A DNA stretch of 64,000 nt from Pseudeuparius sepicola (lineage: Eukaryota; Arthropoda; Insecta; Coleoptera; Anthribidae): assembly GCA_963920635.1 (NCBI GenBank), contig OY987303.1, positions 44,825,223 to 44,889,222 of the forward strand, in the 5' to 3' direction. The translations under genes and the position numbers were made by a program. Below are positions 1 through 11,493 of this stretch, piece after piece (position 1 is the stretch's first letter; the number at the start of each line of letters is the position of its first letter). The notes under the pieces are model-generated. The model saw only the letters and a program-made list of their open reading frames with translations. It was not told the origin of the DNA and ran no database searches.

Positions 1-640
1 AAATAAAAAAAATCCCATATGGTTTTAACTTTTTTTTATATGTATAGAAGGAGTTGACTTGACTGTCTAGTTGGAAAAAAACAGTAACTTGTTGAACAAG
101 TTATTGAGGTTGCAATCAGGAAAGGTTTAAAGCCATAAAAGAACACTCTTGTTTGAAAAGTCAAGCTTTCGGAAAGTTTTATTTCCTTTTTCAAGACATC
201 TAAAATTGTAAAAATCAAATAAATAATTTTAATGTTACACAATGGGTAAAAGTGAGGTTATCTTACCAAAATTGATATTTATACCTATATGAAACAAGCG
301 AAACATATAGGATAAATAATTGACATTATATGTTAAGGAACACCGCAACCATGGAGTCAAGAATAAAAAAACGGTTTAAAAGACATTAAAATTGATATTA
401 AAAAGTGAAATACCCCACGAGTAAAATTATATTTCGGCAGGAAAGAGGGGACCATCTGTCAACGTCAACTATCAAAAAGAAGGTCAATCAAACCAAAAAC
501 ACAATTGGATAAAGTAGGACTGGTTGCCTAATAACTATGAGTGGCAATGGAATTCGAAATGAGGTAAAGAGTAGGCAACCAGACAGGATACAACTATATT
601 TTAATAATTATTACAGAGCAATAAGCTAGAGAAAATGAAA
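1..640. other. No gene recognised
   Basis: AT-rich DNA with no credible coding frame or clear repeat structure. Confidence 0.4.
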
Positions 641-893
641 TTTTTCCGTAGAGGTTTTGTCATGATTTTGCCGATTAACTACGGTTTTCTAGGGTTTTCC
701 GTAAAACTTGAGCGAATGCTATCCTAGTTCTATCGGAAAAAAGTCGGCCCTAGCCGCAAATGGCAACGAAGACGAAATAATAGTAATTGCCCCCTCCCTC
801 GCACAAGCAACTGGTTACTTCTTGGGTACTCCTAGTTTGGAGTCTTGTGAGGGTGAGGATTATTATTATTATTATTGTTATTATTATTATTAA
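640..893 (+). repeat. SINE-like repeat with ATT tail, copy 1
   Basis: The body shares words with copies at 6570-6620 and 47122-47212: TTTCTAGGGTTTTCCGTA, ATCCTAGTTCTATC and CTCCTAGTTTGGAGT. It ends GAGGGTGAGG followed by an ATT run (859-892). A body ending in a simple ATT tail fits a LINE-mobilised SINE or a LINE 3' end; no polymerase III boxes were identified. Confidence 0.5.
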
Positions 894-1090
894 AATAATC
901 AACAATTTTCACGAAGATATGACTATTGCTTATCTATGTAACTTGGCAAAAAAAAATAGTAGGCCGCATTCTCTATCAAACCGCACTCTCAAAAGTACCT
1001 ACGCAGATGGTCATTAAAAAAAATTACCGATTATGTCATATGTGGAACAGTGATGACGTCAAAGAGGAGAGGATTTTCCTACTCTATGTA

Positions 1091-1786
1091 CACAGGGCGA
1101 TTGGTTATATCTTCCGTTTCCTTATAACTTTTCAGGATTAAGAGATGGAGAGAAAGTTTAATACAAAAGTGTTTGAAATTAAAAGTGCCTTTTCTGTTGC
1201 TTTAACCTCAAAAAGTTATTAAGGGAACTTGTTCAAGATGAAAAACTGCATAAATGTGAAAAATTTCAAAAGCCTAAGCCTACTTCGATTTTTAAGCGTT
1301 TTCAGTTTTTTTTTAAGAAAAAATCAAAGTGGTCCTAGGCTTCCAAAATTTTTTTTCATCATAAACAAGTTCCCTTAATAAAATTTTGAGGTGAAAGCTA
1401 CAAGAAGGGTACTTTTCGAAAAAAAAAGTAAAAATAAAGCGTTCAAATTTACTCAGTTTTTCATTCTGAGCAAGTTTCCTTAATAACATTTTGTAGTAAA
1501 ACCTACAAAAGGGGTACTTTACTGGCGGGAAAAATTACTTTTTTCAAAATGTTCAAGGCATACATGATTTTTCGGAAGTAAATTTATGTCAGAAATTAGT
1601 TTCAAACCACAAAAATTGTAATATCAATAAAAAAAATAAAATTCAGAACCCTGTATACAATAATATTCAAAAATACACAAAATTATACTCTATTTAATTT
1701 CACACAAGTTTTGTGTTTCAACTTTTGTCTATCATTTATTCCTGAAAAGTTATAAGGAAACGGAAAATATAACCAATCACCCTGCA
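1091..1786. mobile_element. Foldback element, CAGGG(C/T)GATTGG ends
   Basis: The left end CAGGGCGATTGGTTATAT is mirrored by ATATAACCAATCACCCTG at the right. Most of the element is one imperfect palindrome (for example AACTTGTTCAAGATGAAAAA against its complement). There is no coding capacity, so it is non-autonomous. Confidence 0.75.
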
Positions 1787-3117
1787 TATTGTATATTTTT
1801 TATTAATGACCTGATCCGTGAGACTTTGCATTCGGTTGATTCTTGCTTATACGTTTTTCTCTATATGAGCTATATGCCACTTAACTCAATTGTTCCATTA
1901 TTTATAATGTGACCAACACTGCACTAAACACTGTTTACGATTTTGGGTAAGTATATACTACCATATTTTTACGAAACAAAGGTATAATAATGTATTATTT
2001 GCATGCCGACTACGTGATGCAAAGTTGTAACATTTCATATTCCATTTGAGCAGCGTTTCAACATTCTGTATCGTATTCGGCACTGCGTTAATGATTGGCA
2101 GGAAAATTTGAACTGGCCAATGAAATTTCAACGGGTGCCGAAATCTATATCGGAATGTTTAAATGCGACCGGAAATGCAATAGCAAACGGAAAAAGATAC
2201 GTGTTGGTTATCAAAGTCAATTCTTGGTGATACTACCAAGGGAACGACAAACAGCAAACGACAAGGAAATTTAAGTAGGTACCTATCATAAAAAATATTA
2301 ACATTAAATCAACAAAGACAAACATCAAACGGTGACGTCAACGTTTATAAATCGGACTTTACTATATTATGTACATATACATATATACATATACACATAC
2401 ACATATACACATTTTGAAATACTTTCTTTTCGTGTTTGTGTGTAATGAGATCTGTAAGTTATGGTACCTAGTGTTAAGTGTATCGGTATTAGGTAATCAT
2501 GGAAGAAATGGTCATTGTTCGTATCCCCCCCCATATGCAGACGTGACATTTGCAAAAAAGACAATAAAATTTATACCTTAAATTTAGTAAAAAAATCGAC
2601 GATATTGTGTTGAAACATCAGATGAAAGTTCTCTGTTGCAAAGTACCGAAAAAAATCTGCAAGGTAATGAAAATATTCTATCTTTCGTGTGCGAGGAAAA
2701 GGTTTAAAAAAGCTTGTAAAAATAAAGGCATAGCGCAATCAAAAATATTGTCCTACATTCAACTTTTGTTGTATATTGTTGTTTTAATAATTTTCAATTA
2801 ATTTTTTTTATAAATATATAATATTAATTTTAGTGATCGTGTTAGCTCCAGAACTAACAGAAACGTCTCAAGGGCCCGAAGATTTACATTATTATTGGAA
2901 GGACTGAATTTGAGTGAAGTTGATATCATTTCGAGATAAAGTTAACCTCGGCGCTTCGCACCTCGGTTAACTATTTAATCTCTCGACAGTAATGAAACAC
3001 TTCCCACCTCGGTGTGTAATATACTATATCATCCCTGAGAAAACTATTACATAGTACAACTGATACTAGTTCAGGTAAAAAAGCCACAAGAAGAACATTT
3101 GACACATACATAATACA
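1787..3117. other. Intergenic DNA; microsatellite and small palindrome
   Basis: No gene recognised. It holds an ATATAC/ACACAT microsatellite (about 2367-2412) and a small palindrome bounded by AGTTAACC/GGTTAACT (2940-2972) with CTCGG repeats. A related CTCGG word follows at about 2998-3010. Confidence 0.45.
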
Positions 3118-3267
3118 CAGCCTGTTCCCAATTAAGTCTGCACTATTGGTAACTTTTTTATTATTAAAGATAGACCATAAAAACAGAAAAAACAGAACAT
3201 CGCGTTTACTGTATATTGAACATCGCGTTTACTGTATATTATTTCACAGATCAAAACACAATTTAAT

Positions 3268-3545
3268 TTAATAACGAAGAAAAGGTGTATTTTCGTGCAA
3301 ATTATATTTGTAAAATTAGCATGGTAAAGCGCTTTCGGCTACATAGCCATCATCAGTACCACCTAGAATAGAGTATGACATAACTTATAGAGAAGAATCA
3401 ACAATTTTAATATGAAAAGGAGGAATTAAACTTCTTGGTTATGTGATACTCACATGTCAGGTGTGTACAGAAAATTCCGCTTTACCATGCTAATTTTACA
3501 AATATAATTTGCACGAAAATACACCTTTTCTTCGTTATTAACATT
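3268..3545. repeat. Inverted pair of a Penelope-type terminal sequence
   Basis: GTATTTTCGTGCAAATTATA starts near 3288 and recurs inverted at about 3515-3535. Between the arms, CGCTTTCGGCTACATAGCCA and CATCATCAG resemble the 'AAGATGG...CCGAAACG' termini of the Penelope-like elements elsewhere in this window. Confidence 0.45.
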
Positions 3546-3604
3546 TACGTGCACACAGCCGAAATCATTTTAACAATGTAATTCTGCATAAAAAATCTGG
3601 TAGT

Positions 3605-4065
3605 TTATAGTAACAGTTGTCCATCAAGATTATTAAAGAAGTTTCCGATAGCAAAGTTTACAGAATAATTTATTTTGTAAACTTTGCCGATAGTTTCCAT
3701 AAGTTCATCTAGGTTGGCATATTTTATTTTGTTAATTTCGTCTTTCATAGCACCCCATAGAAAAAAATCTAGCGGTGTAATAATATCTGGAGATCGCGCC
3801 GGCCATCGAATAGGTCCCTGAGTGGCTATCACTCTGTCTCCAAAGTATCCTTGCAAGATATAATAAACTTGTCTCATATTGTGAGCCGAAGCCCTATCTT
3901 GTTGAAAGAAAATGTTGTTGTTGTCGGTCTGCTGAATGTAAGTTATTCAAAATTCATCTAAAATGCCTTGTAGCATTTCGATGTATCGTTGACCAGTTAA
4001 TGTTTATTGATAAAATACTGGCCCCACAATTCTTGAGTTAATGATGCCACCCTACACATTAATGC
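3605..4065 (-). pseudogene. Mariner-like transposase, C-terminal DDE remnant
   Basis: The minus strand reads LTGQRYIEMLQGILDE, then FFQQDRASAHN (second catalytic Asp), then GPIRWPARSPDIITPLDFFL (third acidic position). These are the diagnostic blocks of mariner/DDE_3 transposases that carry the insect DUF4817 head. Stops interrupt the frame near 3945 and 4005 and the N-terminal half is missing, so it is dead. Confidence 0.8.
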
Positions 4066-5290
4066 TAAAACGCCTGTGCGGATTTCACAGATTTGTTAGA
4101 CATACATTTTCTCTGCTCCAATAGTAGGCCAGGGCCTAAGCCTTTGAAAATGGCAAAAAGTGAAAAAAAAATTAGGTAGTATGAAACCCATTGGAAAAAG
4201 AAGACAATGTAGCAATAATAACAGAAAAAATAATTTAAGGGCGATTTTAGGTACGGGCGTAGAAGGGGGTGAGCTTTTAGGGGTGGAAAACTGTTTATCA
4301 CGATTTCCTGCAAAACTACAACTCCTATCGAAAAAAGTTAAATTGCAAAGTGGTAGGTAATAAAAAGATCTATAACTTTTGTATTTGCACTTTTCTCACA
4401 TAACCTCAAAATATCCGCGAAAAATCGAAATAACCGATTTTTTGGTTTTTAATTTTTATCTCCCACAAAAAAAAATTCCACGAAATTTGGTGGAATCTTA
4501 CCTTCTTATGTCCTGAACACGCTGTAATTTTTTAAAATCGAAATATTTATTTTTACCCCTTTTTTTGATTTTAAACCGAAAAAGTAACCTCATTTTCAAT
4601 CGAAAATACCCAGCACGTTGTTCGTTGAAACCTCTACGTTCCGATGGTGTAAAAAATATACATCACTATGGAAATGTTTCTCAGAAAATGCAAAAAAAAA
4701 CGAAAAAACTCGATTTCGAAAAAACATTTTTTTAACCATTTTTTAAAATTTTGCACTATTTATTAAAATTTACAATTTAATTACTTAAAAAATTTAAGGT
4801 TCCATGTTATATTGATAAACCAAGAAATTGCAAATCGATATACAATGTGTTCCGGATAAGAATGAACAGCATGGGGATCTTGCAAACGGTAAGGAACAAC
4901 GGTTAAATGGGGAAAAAGTTGCGCAACTTTGAGGTCAATAAAATGGTGCAAACAGATTTCCAATATGTTTTTCGTTTTTGAGTTATTTTGATAAAAGTGA
5001 AATTTTGCGTTTTGGATTTTAGTTTTTTCTGAAGTTGTTATCACAGATGGGAAAATAAGAAAAACACTTTCTTTTTGTTCTATAACATTTCGTTTTTGAG
5101 AAACCATCTTCTACTTAATTTTTTTAAATACGGACCTGTTTTTTTTTCAGATTTTAAAAGCTCTTTTCATTTCAAATACCATGATGTATGACACGAAATA
5201 TTTTAAAAATGTTTTGAGACAATTATACTGAAAATTCCTTTTTTTCATTGCGGCCCTGTATTTAATAATAAGAAGTCTAAATATTAATCA

Positions 5291-5780
5291 GTATTGTCAG
5301 TTTTCATTGGTCGGCACCAATGACGTCAGAACCTATAGACAGGTTTGTTTTGATAAACGCTTGACGCCCAGAACTAATCATAATCTAAGCGCTCCATTAA
5401 ATTATTCCGAAAATGTCGCGAGATTGTCAGAAATTGCCCCTTTTTGTCGAGCCGTAGCGAACTTATTTCGACTCTGGGCTCGGAGGCTGGCGTCGTTAGA
5501 CCATCCCCCCGAGTCTTCAGGTGAGGTTCCGATGCTTCCGGCGCGGCGCCCCCAAACAAGAAAAAACATGCGATATATCTAAGTGTGATTCTGGAGGAAT
5601 TATAATCGGGAATCACCGGGTGTACAGTTGGTTGATGGCTGTCCTTGTTTGTAGTATTTTTTAGGGTAGTATAGATACCTATATTTAATCTTGGAGTCAA
5701 AATAAAGGGCATTTTAACAATGGGGTACCACGTCTATAGGTTTTGACGTCATTGGCCGGCGCCGATTAACAGTACGGATT
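5291..5780. mobile_element. Foldback MITE
   Basis: Inverted arms start ATTGGTCGGCACCAATGACG on the left (5305) and end GACGTCATTGGCCGGCGCC on the right (about 5744-5762). The interior has no recognisable domain; its two overlapping ORFs look incidental. Confidence 0.65.
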
Positions 5781-6072
5781 GCCGTTATTATTAGTTAACT
5801 ATTAGTATTTTTATTAGTAATTATTATTAGATGTAACTCCATATATGCAAACTAGTTTGCATGAAAAATACCGATTGTCGGTAAAATCTCAAAGCTAAAT
5901 CAATGATTTTTTAATTATTTGCGCTTTTCATTTTTGCATTAAAAATCACAATAGACGGAAGTGCACTTTTTAAATTGTCCGCGTTTGTATTTATTTTTGG
6001 CAAACGACGCACACGAAGGTTTCGGCGTCACAGAACTTCCCGAATTTCTCAACGCGCATTTCGCGATTGCAG

Positions 6073-6490
6073 GCTATGATTGGCGAAAAAAAGGTCGAAA
6101 CACAAAAGGTTAAAATTTTAAAAACATGTCGTAAACAGAAAAGGTGGAATAATCAAAAGATCGAAAAACAATAGGTCGAATCACAAAAGGTCTAACTAAT
6201 TAAGTCCTAATTTTTAGGGAATAATTTATTGAGAATAATGGTTAGCGGAAAAAGACCAGACCAGAAGTGAGCGCCACGTTTTTTGAGACACTCTGTATAT
6301 TTTGCCATATTTTGATTATTTAACCTATTCCTCTTTCGACTATTTTTTAAATTTCGACCTTTTGTGTTCCGACTTTTTTCCGCCTATCAAAAATTAGAAT
6401 TAATTTTTGATAGGCTTTGAACTTTTATTTTTTGATCATTTGATTATTCAACCTTTTGCTTCTCGACCTTTTTTCCTTCGATCGGAGGTG
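6073..6490. repeat. Inverted array of AGGTCGAA-type motifs
   Basis: The left half repeats AAAAGGTCGAA, CACAAAAGGT and similar words; the right half repeats their complement (TTCGACCTTTTGTG, CTCGACCTTTTT). The centre holds a TGATAGGC hairpin. No coding sequence. Confidence 0.55.
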
Positions 6491-6569
6491 GCAACTCCTT
6501 TTTTTATTGCTTTAGAGGCTAGATTTGCTTAAAAATTAACCACAACTTCTTTAATTAACAATGATCGGG

Positions 6570-6620
6570 CTCTCCTAGTTTGGAGTATTGTGAGGGTGAG
6601 AATTATTATTATTATTATAT
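6570..6620 (+). repeat. SINE-like repeat 3' end with ATT tail, copy 2
   Basis: CTCCTAGTTTGGAGTATTGT plus GAGGGTGAGAATT(ATT)n matches the 3' end of copy 1. Only the 3' end is recognisable. Confidence 0.5.
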
Positions 6621-6779
6621 TAATTGAGGCAACCTACTCGCTTCAAGTAAAGAAATATACTCTCTACATTTTACATAAATACATTTTATAAAAACATTAT
6701 ACCGAACGCAAAATTTCCAATTCCATTCAAACTGTAATGGCCACATGAAACAGGTGTCTAATAACAATGTTTTATTTTT

Positions 6780-7790
6780 TATTTTTTTAAATACAAAGTG
6801 GTTGGGATTCGGGGTCGTAAAATAGAGGCAGCGTAAATTTAAATCATCTATTCTCCAACGTTTCGGCTGATATACAACCATCTTCAGGGTTCTAAAATTT
6901 ACAAGATATATAGTAAAACGAGAAAATAAAAACATTATCAAAACAATAAAAGTTTGACAAAATTCCATGTGCTGATTGTCCCAAATGCTATGTAGGCCAG
7001 ACAGGCAGATACTTAAAAACTAGAATAAATGAACACCTCAGAGATATAAAAAAAATTAAATGTATAGTAAATCCAACTGCACTAGTTGAACATTGCCGTC
7101 AAACCAACCACAGATTTAAATTTGAAGGTACCACCATTTTTGGTACCCAAAACAACTTAAACAATAGACTTTTTCAGGAGATCATTTGTATCAGGGGGTC
7201 CAACAGTGTCAATACTAGAAAAGGTATAGAGAAGCTTAATAGTGCATATCTGTTAAACAAATTACCTAAACGCTAATCTTTCAACTTTTACATTAACAAT
7301 TATTTTCAGAACGGTATACGCCTTGTATACTGTATAATTTTTTTCTCCTACTGCTTTAGTGTTTTTGTTTGTTTTGCTGTTCTTCCCTTTTTATCATCAT
7401 TCATGTGTAGAACGTTTCACAGTCAATTTGCTTTTCGCTTTCAAGACAAATAATAAAATAAAACTCGTGTACTTGATTAGTTTGTCTAGTTTTAATATCT
7501 ACTTTAGTCCTGTCTATTATTATTGTTTAATGGTGGCAAGTAAAAGAATATATTGGTAAGTCTTTTATATATTGCTATTTATATTTTTATTAAACTTATT
7601 ACGTACATTTTAAATTGTCAAACTTTTGTTGTTTTGATAATATTTTTATTTTCTCGTTTTACTATGTAGAATTTTAGAACCCTGAAGATGGTTGTATATC
7701 AGCCGAAACGTTGGTGAAGAGTTGATTTAAATTTGCGCTGCATTTTTTTACGACCCCGAATCCCAACCACTTTGCACTTTAAAAAATCAA
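6780..7790 (+). mobile_element. Truncated Penelope-like element with inverted ends
   Basis: Both ends carry the same roughly 170-bp sequence in opposite orientation (AGTGGTTGGGATTCGGGGTC on the left; CGACCCCGAATCCCAACCAC on the right). It includes CCGAAACGTTGG and CCTGAAGATGG, the hallmark of Penelope-like termini. Only the endonuclease part of the polyprotein remains. Confidence 0.8.
6962..7276 (+). pseudogene. GIY-YIG endonuclease domain of a Penelope-like element
   Basis: An uninterrupted frame of 104 codons begins IPCADCPKCYVGQTGRYLKT: a Cys pair and the YVG half of the GIY-YIG nuclease. It continues with TRINEHLRDIK (catalytic Arg region), TALVEHCRQTNH, and finally RKGIEKLNSAYLLNKLPKR. 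Penelope-like elements use this domain to nick DNA for target-primed integration. The GIY half and all of the reverse transcriptase are missing upstream. Confidence 0.85.
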
Positions 7791-8708
7791 TTTTGGGTCA
7801 CGAAATATATTAATTAATTTTTTATTATACAAAACTGTTACCTACCCTAATTATTATTGTAAATAAAAATGTTTGCAATTTTCTATTCCATGTATCTATA
7901 GCATTTCAATGGCTCAGGCAAAAATATTGCATATTTTACATTAAGTTGTTATTTTTATTTCAGTTTGTTTTCTTAACACATTTTCTGTTTTTATTTTTAG
8001 CTAGCTTGCACTGGAGTGGTTTACGTATATTATTTTGTCTTCGTTGCAATTTTTGTGGCTAGGGACCTATAGAAGGCAGAAAAACATGCAGACCACGGCA
8101 ATAGATTATACTGGTATAGAGGCAAGCGTCTCCGCGGTGACCAACGAACTGTAGACGCGCCGAAGAGAGAGACGGAAGATTTAGTCGGCCAAGATTATTA
8201 GGAGCATTGGCGCTTCCCATCGTATTTCTGCAATTCTCTTGTATGTTAGGGTTTGGAACAATGAATAACATATTTTCAATATTTTCTAATATAGGTAACC
8301 ACTTTACTAAATACTTACATTGCGAAGAATAATTAAAAATTATTATATTCATGTACGTAGGTAAATTTAAAAATACGAGCATACATCGACAATTAGTTCA
8401 AATATTCTTAACTTTTCGTTGTTATAGATAGGTACCTATATTATATGATATACTATAGTGGATCGAGTCTTTATGTTACCAATTAAAATCTATCTATCCA
8501 GGTTAGTTTGTCTCTGCACAACCTAAAAAGCATATTTACTATTATTTTTAGTGCCCTGTGTACCGATGTGATATGAACTCGTTTAAAAGCTAAACCGGAT
8601 TAAAGTAGAAAATAACCATAGAGAAATGAATTTTGATTTTATTGTCATTTTCTCTTGCTATTTTCTGTTTTAATCCGGTTTAACTTTTAAATGAGTCTAA
8701 ACCACATA
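7791..8708. other. Intergenic DNA, no gene recognised
   Basis: AT-rich DNA. A short inverted pair (AAACCGGATTAAA near 8593 and TTTAATCCGGTTTAA near 8668) flanks about 70 bp. Nothing else is interpretable. Confidence 0.4.
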
Positions 8709-8710
8709 TA

Positions 8711-10050
8711 CAGGGTGTTTCTAAATTGCACCAAAATATTTTACAGGGTAATTCTCCCGTTAAAATTAAGGGGGGTCTTTCATATAAATTTTTACTCAAA
8801 ACCCCTCCCCCTCCCAGTTACACCCCTCCAAATATGCGGGGGTAAAATATTGTTTTTATTTATTTTCTCCACTATGGAAAGAGGTAAAAAGTTGAAATTT
8901 GATGGACCAGTTGCACTCATGGAAGACATTTTGTGACATTTTTTCAACACTAAAGTGTGAGTGGATGGGGATGAAAAACCCAACCCCTAAATTATTTTTC
9001 GCCACAATTTTTTAACGTGTCAAAATTTCAAAACCAAAAAATTGATTTGTAATGGACAAACGCGTTTAAAAACTTTTTAAACTCTTGTCTTTTTGTCCTA
9101 AACTTGACAGATTTAAAAAAATAATAATAAAACTTGTTGACACCCGCGCGACTTAACGCATGGTTAATGATTAATAATATTTTTTTTATGAATCAGATAA
9201 TCTAGTAGGCTAATGTCAAACATGTAATTACTATTCTTAGATGTCATAACTAATTTGTGTTGTGTCCCTTATAACAAAAAAATGGTGAACTTCACAAATG
9301 AAGAAATGCGGGATTTGCATTTTGTTATGGGCTCATGCGAAACTATTAGAAATACTCCCGGAAACATTTCGAGCATTTGTTGTTATTTTTAGAATTCATA
9401 TTAAGTTGTTGTTATTAAAGTATTTTTGATAACTACCTACTTGTAAAATTATTATTATTATTACAAAGAATTACTACTTATTATTAATACTATGTTTTCC
9501 TTTCACTAAAATTATGTCAAATTTAGAAGGAAAACAAAAGATACCTAAACGTTTTTAAACGCAGTAATTAGATGTTTGACATTTGCCTAAGATTACCAGA
9601 TTCATAAAAGAATTTTTAACCATGCGTAAGTGGCGTGGGTGTCCAGAAGTTTTATTTTTTCTGAAAAATCTGTCAAGTTTAGGAGAAAAAGACAAGAATT
9701 GAAAATGTTTTTAAACGCGTTTTTTTTTGTTTTGAAATTTGACACGTTAAAAAATTCTGGCAAAAAATAATTTAGGGGTTGGTTTTTTCATCCCCATCCA
9801 CTTATACTTTAGGGTTGAAATGTCACAAAATGTCATTCCATGAGTGCAACTGGTCCACCAAATTTCAACTTTCTACCTCTTTCCATAGTGGAGAAAAAAA
9901 TAAAAACAATTTCTTACCCTCGCATATTTGGAGGGGTGTAACTCGGAGGGCGAGGGGTTTTGAGGAAAAATTTATATGAAAGGCCCCCCCTTAAATTTAA
10001 CGGGAGAATCACCCTGTACAATATTTTGGTGCAATTTAGAAATACCCTGT
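8711..10050. mobile_element. Foldback element, TACAGGGTGTTTCTAAATTG ends
   Basis: Two arms of about 550 bp are inverted copies: left TACAGGGTGTTTCTAAATTG, right CAATTTAGAAATACCCTGTA. TA is present at both ends (8709-8710 and 10051-10052). A short core carries the start of a transposase reading frame. Long arms plus the TA target suggest an inversion derivative of a Tc1/mariner-type element. Confidence 0.85.
9282..9392 (+). pseudogene. N-terminal fragment of a DUF4817-type transposase
   Basis: The 36-codon frame begins MVNFTNEEMRDLHFVMGSCE. This fits the opening of DUF4817-headed insect mariner-like transposases (M-x-x-[FY]-T-x-x-E ... YG). Everything after the first helix is lost. Confidence 0.5.
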
Positions 10051-10052
10051 AT

Positions 10053-10514
10053 AATAGGTGCATTTAGGTACAATTTACACGTTCGTCACTAAAAATTTGC
10101 TATAGCAATTGCGATTTTATTATTAACACTTAATTAAAAAAACAACTACATATAGTTATAGGGAATATCTGTAACCATGACGATAAACTAGTACCGTGTC
10201 TGCAAATTATTTATTACAAAAGTGTCCACTTATGCAGTATGAAATTAAATTATGTTTTTTGAAGCTTAGCTTCTTTTCTTTTTTACACGCTAGAATTTCT
10301 TTGTTGTTTCGTTTCTTGTTTATAATATTGTTTAACTCTCATAATCATATAATTATAAACAGTTTTAGCGAGCACATCTGCCCGATGTGTTTGGCAGCTA
10401 AATTCTATGCAGTATTTGTTTTCCTTAAATAATATAATTTCATCAAGAGTTCTGCTCATTAACACCTATTATATTTTAATTAAAAATTTAGCCACCATAA
10501 TATTGGGCTACGAA
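10053..10514. other. No gene recognised
   Basis: AT-rich sequence between a foldback element and the CpG-rich patch upstream of the SDR gene. The overlapping ORFs at 10.2-10.5 kb have low-complexity composition. Confidence 0.4.
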
Positions 10515-10745
10515 ACAATGTACCCCCATTACTCGCGCACCCGACCACAGCTCGGCCGGCTCGACTAAATTCTCTGTCTCTCTCTAAGGTTGATCTACAA
10601 CTCTACGGATAGCGGCTGGCGCGCGGCGATGCCGAGGATTCCCCTATTCTGTGGCCGCGGCCTACCCACCAGTTTATTTATCGCCGTGATGCAGACTAAA
10701 TAGTTACCAATGCTCCGAACATCGCTACCGCGGCCCATTGTAGAA
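10515..10745 (+). promoter_or_regulatory. GC/CpG-rich patch upstream of the SDR gene
   Basis: A block of about 230 bp is strikingly richer in G+C and CpG than the surrounding DNA (GGCTGGCGCGCGGCGATGCC is typical). It ends about 600 bp before the SDR start codon. It may be promoter-proximal DNA or a repeat fragment. No coding potential is visible. Confidence 0.3.
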
Positions 10746-10896
10746 TCTCATTAACCGAAACTACCAGAAGCAAGAAACCAAGTGGGTAATCAAAATGCCA
10801 TTCTGATAACAACAAACAAAAAACCGTCAGTCGTCAAGGCACACTCTGGTATGTTTCTAGTTTGTATAACGTTATTGCCCATTTAGCTATGAAGGC

Positions 10897-10904
10897 TATA
10901 TAAG
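10897..10904 (+). promoter_or_regulatory. Possible TATA box of the SDR gene
   Basis: TATATAAG lies about 460 bp upstream of the SDR ATG. A GCAGTA initiator-like word lies about 40 bp downstream, near 10936. The spacing is slightly long and AT-rich DNA gives chance matches, so this is only a candidate. Confidence 0.3.
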
Positions 10905-11357
10905 TATCTAAACATTCTTTTATGCGAATTAAAGTGCAGTATACGTAGAACACTCACAGAGTGCAATAAAAAACACAAAAAGTTTTATTCAGAAACCGGA
11001 GATCTTGGCAGATCAATATTACGAAACTAAAAATCGCGGTGGTAATTATAGCACAGAATTGGTTATTATAGCTAAAGACAAAGACGATCCTAAAGCAAAC
11101 CAGTGACGCAAAATTTTTAATTCGAAAGTACCTAACTGATAATGTATGCATTTTTTTAATGTTTAACTTCACATGATTTGTTTAAAATGGGAATTTAATT
11201 ATCTCCAATTTAATAGCCCATGCCCCTGCCAATTTTATGAATAAAACGCTAAATGTTTTTTGTAAGTGAAAATTACTTGTTAGTTTTTACTATTTTTGGT
11301 AGGTACTTGATTGGCATCCTTTGTAAGTGCAGGGCATTGTAAAAGTCTGTGTTCAAG

Positions 11358-11493
11358 ATGCTGTGGTACCTTTTGCTGTTTGCAGTATGGTTTGTCGTTT
11401 TTCTGAAAATCATCAGCAGAGCTACGTTAGTTCGATGTAAGAGTTTTAGGTGCTTAGTGGGAAAGACAGCTATTATTACCGGCGGCGCTTCTG
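11358..11493 (+). CDS. SDR exon 1
   Basis: The ATG at 11358 is followed by a hydrophobic segment and then the start of the Rossmann motif (GKTAIITGGASG). The donor GTAAGT begins at 11494. The exon ends in phase 1, inside the glycine codon completed by exon 2. Confidence 0.9.

Larger units (their letters stand above)
3118..5255 (-). mobile_element. Degenerate mariner-like (DUF4817/DDE) element
   Basis: The element runs from a minus-strand end reading TACAGGGCCGC near 5250 to about 3120, with a transposase C-terminal remnant inside. It also contains an inverted pair (3270-3350 and 3478-3545). A 22-bp unit starting GAACATCGCGTTTACTGTAT is tandemly duplicated at 3198-3241. The limits are approximate. 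Confidence 0.45.

Noticed and set aside
5307..5712. Opposing ORFs of 91 and 112 codons
   Set aside because: They lie within a foldback MITE and overlap on both strands without a recognisable domain.
8691..9979. Matching ORFs on opposite strands (MGFSSPSTHTL / MVFSSPSTYTL)
   Set aside because: They are mirror images produced by the two arms of one palindrome, not a gene pair.
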